NCBI RefSeq assembly: GCF_050436995.1
Contig: NC_134755.1
Span: forward strand, 8,185,001-8,249,000
DNA length: 64,000 bases
From: Anticarsia gemmatalis
Taxonomy: Eukaryota; Arthropoda; Insecta; Lepidoptera; Erebidae
Direction: 5' to 3'
Below the pieces are notes generated by a model, which was not told where the DNA came from, made no database searches, and saw only the letters and a program-made list of their open reading frames with translations. Below are positions 24,801 through 39,100 of this stretch, in pieces; within the stretch, counting starts at the first letter, position 1, and the number at the start of each line of letters is the position of its first letter. The position numbers and the translations under genes are program-made.

Positions 24801-27800
24801 CGCCACTTTTCTGTCGCCGTTTATTAGTTACACGCGTTTAACAAAGAGTAAGAAAGTAATAGAAGGTTTCTATTGTATTCACAATTTATTATCGGTTACG
24901 ACGACTCGGACTATAGAATCGTGACAGCGCGTTACTCGAGCTTATCGATAAGTTATTGGACAACACCAAGTTATCGCCTAGCTAATAGAAAAGATAAGTT
25001 TTCGATACAAAATATTACATAATAAATAGATAATACACACAGTTATGTTTTTTACATAGAGATGATCTGATCGTTATCGACGCAATGTTATGAGTTTACA
25101 ACAATTCCATAGTAAATAGATAGTTTAGTTTTGGTGTTTACAACGTTACGTATGTGTTTTGAATAAAAAGCTGTTTGTACGACAATGCAGATAACATCAC
25201 GTGGATGCAAATCGTGGGAGGCGGGACGACGTTTGCTCTTTCACGAAAATATATGTTAAAACACACTCTTTGTCCGTAATTGAATGTGCCTTTACATTGA
25301 ATTTTAAATGTAATACACTCTTTGTTTTCTTAAACTACCAACATAAAGGTAAATAAATTATACATCGAGATGATAATAATCTCAGTGGATTATTTCATTT
25401 ATTTCAGCACACCCTTCTGTCGCGCCGAGCACCCTGACTGTGCGTATTGATGAACTTCTGAACACGATAACGTTTTATGTTTATTTGAACAATGACCATG
25501 TATGTATACGGAACGTTAATCGTCATTTTGATGTCACTACCCACTTAAGAATGACTTCATAAATAATATCAGTGCATCATCTTGTAGCTACTGCAAATGA
25601 AAATTTACAGGAGTTCAAGTGAGCGTGAATTCATGGATCGTCCGGCCGACCGCTAAATTATTTATTAGACTCAACAAAGGAACCATTTCGGGCGAACAAA
25701 TCGCCCCCGAATACATAGCATTTGATTTAAAACACAGGTATTTGACCGAGTCGCCGCCCGCTCCGAGTAATGAGTTTATTTACGACAATAGAGGCGTCGG
25801 ACGCGGCACTTTATTGGCATGATTAGTTGCGATCCGACAATTGATCGAGCAAATTTTAAGTGCATAACAAACGAGACCGTTATTTATATAGACGTTACTG
25901 TTATGTGTGCAATACTTTTTATTAATTTGACCATTTTATCGGTTTTATTGTTTCGAAACTGGGTGAGCGATCGTAGTAATACACAGTAGCATCCCAGAGC
26001 GTAATAAATCAGTGCTCACTCAAAATACTCGTGTTAGTTATTTTGGTCGAGCGATCACTGACGCCGATTCCTTGCATAATGTACGTCGTTAATCGCGTTG
26101 TAAATTCGTCGTGCCGTCAACAGCGACCGGGGTAACGTGACGGTGCAGCGCCGAGCCGCACAAATTTCGTGGTGGCCGACCGCAGGATTTGTCCTCTTGC
26201 CAAATATCCCAGCTGTGGACACAAGCGGCGCGTTCTGAATACTGATTAAATGTACGTTATTGTTTTCGTTTTTTTTTCACTTTCGTTCTTTGGCTATCGA
26301 CCTATTGAATTTTTCATGGTGTTCTTTATTGGAATTTCATATGAGATCTCTCTGATAACCGGCGACGTTAGCGTCTATCTGTATGATCGGACGATGCCGC
26401 GGGAGGAAGTTTCGTCAATTATACAACTCGGCGGTGGCATTAGCATACATTTCGCATCCAATTCAGCGGTCCTTTATTGGCGTTTGAATCGGTTTTATTT
26501 GCAAAATAAAAATAAATGAGTCTATATTCAGAGAATAATCGCCTACAGCCGGGGAGTAGCAGAGGACGAGAATAAAACTGTATATAATCTGCCTAGATAT
26601 GAAACGACCGCAACAGACGCAACAAACTGCTGGATGCCGCCACTTAACATCTGTGTAGGATTAGTCACATGAAAACAAATCGTTACTTTGAAGTAGATTT
26701 TCGTCGTTCACAAATATAAATGTGTCATAACACTGTCAAATAAACATGTACTTACATGATAATACAGATACGAAATCACGTTAAGCCATAGAATGGCATC
26801 GACAAAAAGCACTAAAAACGCCAATTAATAGAAAATTTCAAGCGACGTGACTGTTGTCGTAGCGCGTTTAAAATACGCGACAATGTGGAAGGCTTGCCTT
26901 CACGGAATAGGTCCATCTCTGTCCCACGTGCGAGGGGGCTACTTGAACTGAACGAACAGAGCATGTGCAGTCCCGTCTAGCTTTTAAAACGCATTCGTAA
27001 TAGTAAAGTGGATCACTTTACGATAGCTACATTGCACATTTTTACGAAGGGCGAAAAGGGCGAATATCAATATCGAAGCCATTCAAATGTTATACGAGTG
27101 CCTTTTATACTATATCAGTTTCAGAGAAACCACATTGTAGGCGCTACTATTGTAAATTTAGTAGTGTTTACTCGTTCCGAAACTCGTACAAGCTACGAAA
27201 ATAAGTCTGCATTAGAAAATTGAAAGTGAGGAACGATTAAATAATAAACATCCTTATCTGAAGTCGTAAACAAAGAGAAATATTTATATTGAGCAAGTAT
27301 TAAGAGCTTAATCCTTTTAACTTTTAATTGACGTAACGTGTACCACCTGGACTCTCAACAATAAAATGCATAAAACTCACCCCGGGTACTCGATTTTAAA
27401 AAATGTACATTGCCAGCGTTTTTAAATCACGTTTTTAGGAAAAAATTGTTCGAGATTGGGATCCGAATTTACTGATACCGGGGAATGTAAGTTCAATTTG
27501 CCGAAAGTTTTAAAACATCATTATCGAATGAGGTGCTACGTTGGAAAATCGGTCGTATATCTTTCCATGTGAGATTTATTTTTGTATATCGCTCTACGCA
27601 CGTTTAAGTCAGTTTTCCAGGTTAAGGGAACTGATGTAGGACGTGCAAATAAACACGGTATTTTTATCGCCGCAAACCTTTATATAGTTGCGGTCGATTT
27701 CTCCTCTTTATCTGCTCAGAGCGGTGTTTGCTTTATCTTGAATAAAAAGAGAGATACGTGTCGACTGTCAAAGGATTTTACATCAAGTGATTGCATTGGC

Positions 27801-30483
27801 TATGATTTCGAGAGACTCTACGAGGTCCGAGGTGCGGCCAATAAGCTTTGCCACGTTGTAAATTCAACTTAGTAATTATGCATTGATTGCGCCAGTCTTC
27901 TTACAATGTTTTATATGCATCATGAAAATTTAACGAGCGTCGAGAATAAAGATAAGCGGACATTATTACCAATGTAAAATCTACAAAGTTCACACATAAT
28001 TATATAATTAACGATAATTTTTATGACAATAATAAAACAATAAGAGCTTAACAAAAACAAACAGAGGTATAACCGAGTGATCGTATCGTGTTGTCGGTTG
28101 TAATTCAAATTAGCTCTTTATACAAGTTACACATTTGTTTGTCCTGGAGAAAATTTTTGATTCGATAAGAGATCGTAAAACACTGCCCCCCGTGTCATAA
28201 AATCGAATCGAGTTTGTCATGCGAATATGGCCTTAAATGTCAGGTGTTATGTAACTTGAAATCATTTTTTTCGCATGGCCCGTGTTGCCTGCATTGTTTT
28301 ATGACCGTGGAAGGGTTACCAAGTTACGTAATGTTACAATAAACGTTTTGAGGGCAATAAATTTTAATAGAGCAGAAATTTATGGTCAATTTGTGGAGAC
28401 ATTTACAGCTGATGAACAAAAAAGTTTATTTTTCATGCCCTTGTTTGTCGGGACATAAATCTTGTATCGGATCGACTTCCAGTTGTCATAGGTATTTGTG
28501 TCACGACGAGCATGAACGTAACGCAACCTCATAACAGTAAAACGAACTTCTAAAGTATTCGGTGCGCTCAAGACACATTCGGAATTGTTTTTAACTGCTG
28601 GAATTATTTGGAAAAGATATCATGCACTGCTGTTCAAAAAGAACTGGTGATTCCACCTTGATATTAAACAGAAAATTAACGGCATTAAAATTTGGAACTT
28701 TTATTTATAAACGTGCGAAAACATTCGTCCCATATATTATACTTGACATAATCGCAGTGTGAAGGTTCCCTATAAATAATATATTTATTTTCAGTGACTC
28801 GCGTCCTAAAAGTAGGTATGTCTAGTAACCTACATACATTAGAGACGTCTGAACTCGTCTGTATCTATTGCCTAACATCCTACGTTTTTATGTCAAAACT
28901 ATATCCAAAAAGAAAAAGTTACGGAATACGTGGCAAAACGAACGCTGCTAAGCCAATATATTGAAATTGCAATACAGACGAGGCAAGTTCTTTCATTAGG
29001 GTTGGAAAATAAAAACAATACAAGTGAAAAGGGTATCGGATACTGTGCGCATATTCGCCAGAGAAAATTCTCTATTATGATCCCTTCCCTAAAGTCAACT
29101 ACGTATAGGTACAAACTTGTATAGCAATTGTCTGCCGTCCGCGCTAGGGACGGGCCTATATCGACATAATAATAAAGCTATAACGAATACCTTATGCTAA
29201 TGACTTAGATACATTAGTAATATAGAACAAGATTTCAATATGCTATCCGCATATAATTGAAGATTGATGATGTATCGATATCGGTAGCATCCATAAAAGT
29301 ATCATAAAGTTTAAATTTATTGGTTTACAATTATCCAGTAATTGTTATAGTCGGCGTGATAAGGATTAATTAAGAATAGTATCGACAATGACCGGTAGCA
29401 AGGTATGTGGTGCGTCCCTACGCCCCCCGCATGCTCTCGCACACGAGCGACGCGCAACACACCCGTATACAAAGCTTAAGGTACGTATTTAGAGACATAG
29501 TTTCATCCGCGACCAAGAGTGGAAATTTCAATAAAAATGCAAATTTTTCCCGAGCAATTTCCTTCTCACTACCGCTGCCTCCGTTATTGGGTCCTACCGC
29601 ATTATGTTCGGGTATTCTGCGTTATACCATACCTACGGAGGTAGATTATCTATGTATGCTTACCTACACCACTTCAATTTACTTGTTAATGTTGTACGCC
29701 ATCGAATTAAGGTTATCTCACGCGCGCAAGAATGGAGTGTAATCCCCCTAAATCGACAGTTTGTTAAGTTAAACGGAATTGTAAGCTGTATTTACTCAGG
29801 AACGAGTCACCATTCACGTTATTAGCCTTATTTGTTTTTTTAAAGCTGCGTGGTGTATTCAAATAAACGTTAAGGTAGATGTGTCGATTACGCCTAGTTT
29901 AAACGAAGTGGAAAATAATAGATTGCGTAATTTTGCTCTTGATGTAAGTATTCAATTGTTTTATTGAGGCCTTGCAACAATGTATTGTGAACAACTTTAA
30001 TGTCTTTATAATATACCAGCCACTTCAGTTCGCTCAAAAGAGATATTTCAACAGACAGGTTAAAGCAACACATTATTTCTGTGTAATCCGTTCTATGTAA
30101 AGAATCCTGTTCCTCTCGTTAACAATAACTTTTTATAACTCGTAAGCGTGTGTTATGAATGTTCATGTCAACTCGGCGTAGGCAAATCCGGTAAACAGTT
30201 GCATGTACACGTTCTGTTTTAATTAAAGAGTCGAACTAGAATGACATCGTTATCATGCAATCTAACTAATTCGCACAATAAAAACAAGTGCCTAAAATCT
30301 GCATAAATACAGTGTTTTAAAACTTTCCGCTTAGTTGGGGCGCGGCGGCCGGGGGTTGGCAAAGGGTGGGGGCAAACAGGGCAGATTAAGGACGCTGGAA
30401 GCGAGGAAAGAATACACAATTAGCTTTCTGCTACCTGCTGCAGATAACGTATCCAGTTTAATGTGATCCCTTTTGACACTTAC
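21851..30483. other. non-coding stretch
   Basis: No gene or mobile element is supported. A Pho-type AGCCATCTTG is near 24.16 kb. A plus-strand acceptor followed by GC-rich DNA (TTTATTTCAG, ending near 25.41 kb) has no convincing donor. A GC-rich patch lies at 26.09-26.24 kb. An acceptor/donor pair encloses 21 bases at 28795-28815. Frames of 88-111 codons (for example 23860-24147 and 29407-29742) have no recognisable motif. Confidence 0.5.
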
Positions 30484-30640
30484 CCGCCATTGGATTCTGT
30501 TACGTTTTTATATTGGCCGCCGACTACGGGGGTCTTATGTTATGTTGGTCGGTTTCAGTCGGGGATTTTAAAAACGCTCGGCGAGTTTTAGCTGCGACCG
30601 GAACCGTGGGGGCCGGGATCGATCAGCGGAACTCGGATCC
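30484..30640 (+). promoter_or_regulatory. candidate TATA-less promoter
   Basis: Two inverted CCAAT boxes (ATTGG at 30489 and 30512, each touching a GCC core) are followed about 45 bases later by an initiator TCAGTC (30555-30560) and then a GC-rich stretch to about 30640. The order and spacing resemble an insect TATA-less promoter firing rightwards. No transcript unit can be traced from it with confidence. Confidence 0.3.
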
Positions 30641-31237
30641 TCGTTGGCTTTGTTGAAAAATCAAAATTAGATACTTAGTATTCACGTGCGTAGTGGATGA
30701 AGTAGACAGCCTCCTCGTGTTAGGGGAAGGTCAACATCCCCTCTTAGTTACGAAGCCGAGACACCTTTAAAATGGGTGAATTATCGACACGGCACCCCCA
30801 ATACAGAGTTTCACTGCTTTTTAACTCAACTAGAGGAATGTACAACCTACTTAAAAACCTCTGCAGACTATGCTCCAGGATCATGTAAATTCTTCAGTAC
30901 AACGTATATTTCTGTGAGAGTATTGGTTAAGTTACCTAACAATGAACCCAAGATTTCGTTAAAGAAAAGTAATAAACCTTTGACTACGGAAAAAATCAAC
31001 GAAAGTTCGCTTGCCATACAAAACGCGGCAACCGGCGTTTCCTCATAAAACTGTGTGCTCGCACACAACATTACACAGCGAGACCCTATGTTTGCCAGTA
31101 ATACTTTACAACATATGTGTGCAAACACGAAGCAGTATGTCATATTCATTATGTACTAAATAATAAAGTCGAAAATTCAACACAAAAACGTTTAAGCGAA
31201 TGCAAATAGCATGTAAATATTTTGTGTTTATTTTCAG

Positions 31238-31314
31238 CGTTGAAGCAACGAGATAAAATTCGCGGCCGTAAAATAATACAGCAAGAAAGAGTATATTGTT
31301 CGTGGCAACATAAC
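31238..31314 (+). other. candidate spliced exon (77 nt)
   Basis: A strong acceptor (TGTGTTTATTTTCAG, ending at 31237) is followed by 77 bases open in one frame (starting LKQRDKIRGRK after two phase bases). A donor-like AAC|GTATGT follows at 31315. The peptide is not recognisable and 77 open bases prove nothing. It is recorded because it is on the inferred Hox/iab-8 strand, where long spliced non-coding RNAs are expected. Confidence 0.2.
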
Positions 31315-34300
31315 GTATGTTCTTATGGTAGTTAGCCGTTGTAGAGATTCTAAACTGGCTTTGTCTGTGCTGTTACGAGTGATTAAATTTGATGAGAAGG
31401 GAACACTCGAAGGCAAATCTATTGGACAATGTAAAGTTTATATTCTTAAATGAGTTTTATGGTTGGCCTGTTCGTTAGTAATATTTACGGAGTTAAGTTG
31501 ACGGCACTACATGGCGCTGTACTATCTACATAAACACGGGTAGGTTTGTTTATTTGGTACGCGTTCAAACGGATGGTAAAAACGTAATAAATATGTTAAA
31601 GCTCAAGGTAATGGCCCATTTCATATTGGTGTGCTATTCGATGGTTTATTATTAAATAGCTTATTTTAGTAAGTGGGAGGTGACGTGATTTAAGGTCGGC
31701 GTGCGTCATGAGACGTTGCTTGAACATAATGAGAACACTCACGATTGAAGAATGAGGTCTTCTTAAATTGGCAGACAAACAATAATACAATATTTAACTT
31801 CTTCACTTTTAAACGACGAAAGAATAAAATACAATTAATAAAAGTTTCGTTTCATGTAACAAAAGTCCTCGAAAAGATAGCTTAACAAAAGAAAGATTAT
31901 ACACCTGAACATTAAGTAAAGTATCTATGTATATCACAAAAGCTAAAATTTCTTAATACCTCCGACCGTTTGGGAGCCACCCTCGGTAATAAGCCAGCCG
32001 AGGTCCACGGGGAGGATCCACAAGTGATTTAAAGAGATTGTCAGTTAATGAGTCTGTGTCCGCCACAAATTCAGCCCTTTCCCGTTACCTACCGAGCTAA
32101 TGGGCCTTTCAACTGGAGCCGTCTTAGCTCACCGGATAACATGCCTTTATATTGAATGTAGACACAAAATTATGAATCAACGCTTCGTTGGTTAATCAGG
32201 ACTATGGTCTAGATAACATGATGGTAACATAGAAAACACCCAGACGATAGAAATCGAATCAATAATTTACGACGATGTCTTGATTACTCCTTATCCACAA
32301 CGGTTTATTTGAATAAAGATTTTTATTTTTGTTAAACCTTTTACATTTTTTGCCTTCGGTTGTTGTTATAATTTCTCGGAAGCATTTCGAGCCTGTCATG
32401 ATGAAAGTATGCGCATTAAAATATCCAATAAAAATATGCTCGTTTAAAAGCATTTAGCGACTTTAGTAGCACCTGACAATCGTTCATTTCGCCACTTGAC
32501 ATCCTGTTAACTTTACCGACTGTACGTTTAGATGTCCCACGAAACTCAGACATTCAATTCCTTTTTATATTGCTTTCAAAAGAGAAATAAAAATAAACGC
32601 CATCCCTACGGATTGTCGTATAGTATTACCGGCGTAAAGGTAAAAGCATAATGTTTAAAATTACTATGATAATCTTCGGGCTGACTGCAAATTAAACCAC
32701 AAAAATAATTACCCATTCAGTATAGAATGTTAAGGTTTACATGTAGAACTTGTAGCACATGCATCTACATAACTGGTTCGGTATGCGGTCTAGCGGCCCT
32801 ACTTCGCTCCTATGTGCCCTCGGGCAGGCGATATAGGTACACGACCTATCCGTGTATTCCATACAATTTATCTGTGTTCGATCGAGTGTGCACGACCGCC
32901 TTATTCGGCGATCTTCCCACACCTTTACCTGTTTCCAATATCAACAAGACTAAAAAAATATATCGTCCAAATACGCTTTCGTTTATGCGGCACTAGGATA
33001 AAGTTATTCGATTCTAACATTCTATATGAACATTGATGGCTCTTATGAACTGAATTAATGTCATAATTGCGGCAGTTTCGGATAAAATAAATCGATATGG
33101 CCTGCTTACATAATACCGCCCGCAGTTTGTCTGTAGAATGGCTATAACTATTTAAACTTGATCTCTACGAATTTGTGGAATTTCATATGGTCAAAGTGAT
33201 TCGACAGAGGCTCGAGACGGTCACCAGAGGTCACTGTAAGTAAAATAGATGAGCTTTACAAGACAATTTTAAGTAGACTTCTTTTATTTAAATCCGTTGA
33301 TATATGAACGCCTATTACAATCTATTATCTAGGTGCGCCATACACTTCTCATTGTAAATTATAATACTCCAAAGTGTTAGTCACATCATTAGGTAAATTA
33401 GTTTTTTGTGTATCGATGAGCATATCGGGCGACGTTTATATTTATGTGCATTTTAATTACATTCGATAGGAAAATCCAATCAAGTTAAACTTCGATTTGC
33501 GGTCAAAAGGTTTTATTGATAAAATACCAATTAAAATTGTTCAGATAAAACGATTATTTAGACGAAATAAAACTAGACTTTTAAGATTCTTGTTATGTAT
33601 GTAATATGTATATATTGTTGGTTTTCTAATTAATCTATAACTATTCAAAAAATGGGTTTACATTTGGTGAAATATATCATTTCAGCAATTACCATAAATA
33701 AGTAACAAAGAATGTCGTTATCCTCAAAAAGAAGATAAAAATCTTAACTAAAGGGTTCAATCCCTTCCCTTCGGAAGGATCTACAAAAACACTATTATAA
33801 ATAACAAAGCTACATTAAAGTTATGAAGACATATAATAATTAAAGTAAATTTTGTTCAAAACGTGTCCGTTATAACTTCTAGACGCATTAGCGGAAGCTC
33901 TAGAGAATATTCTAATTTAGTTTCTGTCTGTCTAGTTATTTCCGTCTAACGTAACTTGACCATTCAAGCGTGGTCTTTGAGCACCACTTTAATCCTTTGA
34001 GCTCTCAGCATTTAGTGTGCACAGCGGCGTCTCATTTTAAGCTGGCCGGTATTGTAGTATGTATATAATATAGGTGTGTATCGCATTTTGTGAAATTGCG
34101 AAGAAGCTGGTTGTATTCCCGGCATGCCCAAGGGAGAAACTCTGGACTAAACACCTCGTTTTTGTTTTATCTTTGTTGTAGTACCTAGGTACTAGTTTTG
34201 ATCTAGTCTAGGTATGAAAAGTTATTTTAGAGGAAATATTTTCCTGCAGCGTACTCTATTACTTAGACTTGAGAGGAAATTGCGATTTTTGCGAAGCGAA

Positions 34301-36011
34301 CAGAAGGGGTAAATGTAGACGTCTGCTTCCTTTAGTTTAATACTGCTATCTAATATACAGGCTATTCGCTTCAATAGTCACAAAAAAATTTACTCACTCA
34401 GAATGATAAGTCTTACGGTAAAAAAAATATTTGTTCATCGTAAGTAACCGTAATAATTGTACAACTGCTTTATAATCCAAAAAAAGTAACGAACAAACTG
34501 GTTTGTTCAGAATTTCAACTCAATTCCACAACAAGAATTAATTCTAAAGCACATCCACCCCATATTTCACATATAAGTATATTCTGTATCACAATTAAAT
34601 TCCTCGACTTTCCACGAAGTAGTAGTTTCAATAGAAAACAGGGAATGTCTGTGCGCACTGCGTACTAATGAGCGTATTTATATTAATGTATTTTATTATA
34701 AGAACTTTGTACAAACGCGTCTAATTCTCGCTTTGAGATGAAATAACCAGTTTTGTATACAAAGGTTAATCTGACCGCAAAAGATTAATTTAAAAGGATT
34801 GTGTTACCAGTTTACACAAAGAAAACTTTATACATGATGTCCACGTGCATTTTAAGTGCGCGTCAGAATTGCGCTTTTTATTCGTAACTGCGTTAATTTT
34901 AATGCTTATTATAAAATTGAAGCTTTTTCTCTTTTGTTATACTATCTGTATATTAATAGGTGAATTCCTTTCTGCCTTTTTCTATATAGTTTTTCATATA
35001 ATTCAATTTCTTTGTGTCTTAACCTGTTACAAAACCCGAGTGTACAGTTATATCGACAACATACATAATTACCTATTAATTAGTTCCAAGGTAAGTTATA
35101 GTTTAATTAATTATGTATTTTATGAGCATTATAATAATATACTAACACCTGTTTTTGTAGCTTAAAATAAATTATTAAGTAACCAATAGAAATTCATGTG
35201 ATGTATGTTTTGTAAATACGGTTGTCATCGACGTAAATGGATATATAGCGGAGAGATCGTCGAAGCTCAACATTATACATCTTTCAACGATATAACTGCT
35301 TATAAACATATTATGTAAATAACCAATAATAATATATTATACGGTATATCAATTTATAAACCCTATACAAGAATAAAATACGGTTATAATTCCAAATATT
35401 ATTTTAATATATTAAAATTTGTTTTATACAAAATTTTGCCATTATAGCGTCACATAATGCATATATTTATCTAAAATAAATTACTTTACACTCACTATAA
35501 ATCTCAGTAATTACATTTTAATTGCAATTTTATTCAGCTCATTAAAAACTTGGTCACCGAATGAGAATTTTGTTAAAATAACACATTTTTATGTAAAATT
35601 ATTTTGTATAAATATACATACGTATTATGGTCGCATTAAACACACCATCAAAGTACAGTCGTTGACAAAATCGCAAGACATTATACCCGTAACGCTACGA
35701 TGCTTAACGCTACGCATTACCCTTAATTATTGTCCACACAATTGCTACGCCATTTCTACGAAGCGTAGTACCACATTAGCAACTCTCATAACACTATATC
35801 TGCTATGAAATATGCTTGTGACTGTCCAATGGTACTTATTCAAGCAATTTTGTCTCTTGTGTTGTTAATTTAAGGGTGAGTATTGTGTGTCATGAGGTGT
35901 AAAACTACAAGTGTGGGGACGATTTTGTTTTAAAAGGGAGGGTTCTAATGTCTGGTCATCGGACGACTCTCGCTTGACCGTAGGGGTAATTTGGAGGCAG
36001 ACAGCGGACGC
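31315..36011. other. non-coding stretch
   Basis: No gene or mobile element is supported. A DR4 site is at 33218. A direct pair of TAACGCTACG words occurs near 35.69-35.72 kb. The 106-codon frame at 34845-35165 is leucine-, isoleucine- and tyrosine-rich, as AT-rich chance frames are. Confidence 0.5.
33218..33233 (+). promoter_or_regulatory. DR4 nuclear-receptor-type site
   Basis: CGGTCA-CCAG-AGGTCA gives two half-sites in direct orientation with a four-base spacer. This spacing is used by several insect nuclear receptor dimers. It is a motif match only. Confidence 0.25.
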
Positions 36012-36100
36012 ATTTGCATTACAATGAGAGTCGGATCTCGCGTTAGCGGGAGGGGGTTTCCGTCGACGGATAAGCTCGCATTTTGTATGTATAAAAGTGT
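36012..36100 (+). promoter_or_regulatory. candidate TATA promoter with octamer and kappaB-like site
   Basis: ATTTGCAT (a POU octamer, 36012-36019), GGGGGTTTCC (kappaB/Rel-like, 36052-36061) and TATAAAAG (36090-36097) lie in order within 90 bases of locally GC-rich DNA. This would fire rightwards, the inferred Hox direction. No coding exon follows within reach, so it could belong to a non-coding transcript or be a chance grouping. Confidence 0.3.
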
Positions 36101-39100
36101 GTAAGTTCGTCTGGTGGCTCGCTGATTACTTGAATATTAATTTTTCCTAGTAAAATTGTAGCAGTACGTTTAACAATCACTATTGAATATTAATTTTATT
36201 GTTGGTTACTTTGTTTGTATTGAAATAAATTTAATATATGACTTTGAATGTTTTTCTTGACACTATAAGTTTAGTCAGATTCATATCCTACATTACGGAT
36301 AAAAATCGAGCTTAAGAACCAGTCATCGCCACAGATTTATAAGTTAACCTTAAAGAAACTACTTCATGAGTATTTTACTTAGGATATCTACGTAAACAGT
36401 TACAGACACACACAATAATACTCCTAAAAATAAAGTAACTTGAAAAAATGAGGTCATAACCCATAAATAAACCCTTTTGTTTCAAACTGTTCACCCGTTT
36501 TATGTTACATCTTGTGATAAACAAGGAAGTAAGAAAAAAACGAACAGACCCGAGTGACTGTAAGAGAGTTCGTGTATTAATTAAGTCAAAAACTATTGTA
36601 GGTAATGTTTTCATATTAGTCTCTAGATTTTCATTCTCTTTGTCTAGACAAGTTTCTAATCAATGAATTTTGGCATTCAATAGCTTATACACTTTATTAT
36701 AACTGCTAGCAACTGTCTGAAAAGCGAGTTTTGTTTCGCTAGAACTACTATTTTTATTTTTTCATTTATAAAAGTTTGTAGCAAAAGTTTATTTAAACGT
36801 TATATTTAGCCATAGATTACTGATTCATGAACTGTTGTTGTACAATTATTGTGTCCCTTTAGCGCGCTTAAAATGAAATAACTAAATAAATTGCACTTTT
36901 TAAAATAAGTATCATTCCACGTTCATATACAAGTATCCTACTGTATTAAAAGTTCTTAGAAACAAGTTAATTGAATAAAAGCCACCTTATTGATAATTAT
37001 AGCGCCTTAATTAATTTAACTATCCTATTCCGGTCTATGCAAATTTATTGACGGTACAGGAAGCCACAAACTGCTTTAATTGGTCACCTAATAAAACAGA
37101 TAAAATATAACCTATCACTCAATTATGAATCGATCCATCGTCACATAATGTGGACTTCATTCACACAGTATTATCAATTGTTGTTGAATCAAATATGGGG
37201 CATGCAATCTTAGAAGCAAAGTTCACACCGCCAATAGTCTCTAACCATATCATAACTCATAGTTTAAGACCATTCTACGTGATATAAAGTGATCGCCAAC
37301 ATTATGTGAGAACTTGATGCGAAGCATTAATATTTTATATCGCGTACGCAATTACGTCAAAATAGATGCTCCCCAAAGGCGCCAACGCATCGAATGCGAG
37401 ACAAATACCAATATGTTGCAGTAAAGTGCAATGCAACGTGCTCCGAATGGACTACAATAAGAAGTGAGTAGGGTGCCTACTAGACTACGCAAGAAACTGG
37501 GAACAACTCAGATTTCATTAATTTATCGTACAGTTAATGACCTTCCGAATATCTCTTTATAGGCAATAGAACTCATAGATATATGGTGAACTCTTTTCCT
37601 ATTAAGAGCCTGCAATCGTTATGATATATGGTGATGGTTAAAAGTAGATCAGAAAATACCCAGCGGCTAACTCCAGATTGAACGTCAAACTAACATTACT
37701 AAGGAGTAAATGCAATCAATTGCGACTAGTAGCTAATGGAAATCGTAAATCTTTTTTCAGCATCATCAAAACATTTAGAAATAAATATACTAAACTTTAG
37801 TGTTTCTTATACAAAAATATCATCGTATTTATTAATAAAGACATGAACGGATCGAGCGTAACTACCAAATTAATTCGGTACAAGTTGAAAAACTCGATTG
37901 ATGGAAGCGAATCGCTACGGTTCTTGTTCGTGGGCGATAGATACTGTAACTAATTTCTAATGCACCATTACGATCTTTAAACTCGAACAGTTTATTGCTG
38001 TGGCGCTACAAGATTGGCTAACCTACACTTTATAGCCTGTGTGGCTTCAACATTGGCTAGTGTGGGTACTCGTATTTTGTGGTCGGCCTAGAATTGCAAA
38101 CGGAAAAAGCGAAATCGCTTTACGTAGGTAGTGGATTTCGAAAGTATTTTGAGGGTGAAATAGTTTATAACTTTTTCGGCCCAGTATTTCGGACGATTGC
38201 TTAATTTGGTGGGACGTATTCCCGTTTGATTTGTATTACGCTTTAGGTAATAATGTACTAAGTTTACTATGTTGAACTTAATGAAATTGTGTAGAGGATT
38301 TTGCGACTTATTCGTCCGAGAAAATGAAATAACATGGGGACCCTACATTCAGACAATGGACTGAACAATAATAATTATTGCCTTCGTGTGATCGCATAAA
38401 GTAGTGGAATCTGCCTGTATACGTGAATAAAGATCCAGGTGTTCTTTTAGTTCTATATCTACTGGATGTCATTGATACAAATATAGTATTGGTTTTTATT
38501 TAAATCTTTATTTCCTACATGACTTCATTGCTCGGAGGCATTGTACCTTTGTTGATAAACATTGTACTTAAGTGTACTTAAGGTATGTAAACCTACACTT
38601 GACAGCTATTGATAATGTTTCAATGTGCTTTACAATAAACATTTACTAGTAGATAAACATTACGTTTCATCAACCAATGTTGAGTAGATTGCAGTAATAC
38701 CTACAAGCTTTCAACTGAAAACTTTGGACCCCGTTTTCAAGACTTCTGATCAAGTAATGGTTAGTTTATCAGGCAGAATATTGACAATTGTTTTCAAATA
38801 TTTGCCGTCACTTTATCTATTGAATAAGTTGTCCATAAATTATGAAACCTCCCATAATTAGTTGCTGTGAACCAAGAAGTGTACACGAAATGATCTCATC
38901 GCGATGCGACTGCCACTGTAACCATGGCAACTGTCTGTCTGCTGCGGTAAATAACGGGACGTGCACGAATTTCGTGGTACGTGAAGGGCAGTAGGTAGAC
39001 ATATTGAATCGTGCGTGGGCCGCCACCAGACAGACTGGGAGCGTATAATTTCCTTAAGATTGACAAGCAGACCGCGTTGCTCATTGAATTTAGAATCTCT

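Noticed and set aside
26250..26519. 89-codon frame with a hydrophobic N-terminus, considered as a membrane or secreted peptide
   Set aside because: The hydrophobic stretch comes from T-rich DNA. There is no recognisable family and no supporting promoter or splice signals.
28795..28815. 21-base acceptor-donor interval considered as another micro-exon
   Set aside because: The donor (GTATGT) is weak and the exon begins with a stop in one frame. Such pairs are expected by chance in AT-rich DNA.
29407..29742. 111-codon frame, one of the longest in the window
   Set aside because: No domain, signal peptide or splice partner. The composition is that of translated AT-rich DNA with a GC patch.
33742..33785. 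Possible tRNA, from a B-box-like GGTTCAATCCC
   Set aside because: The T-stem pairs poorly and no A box or cloverleaf can be formed upstream.
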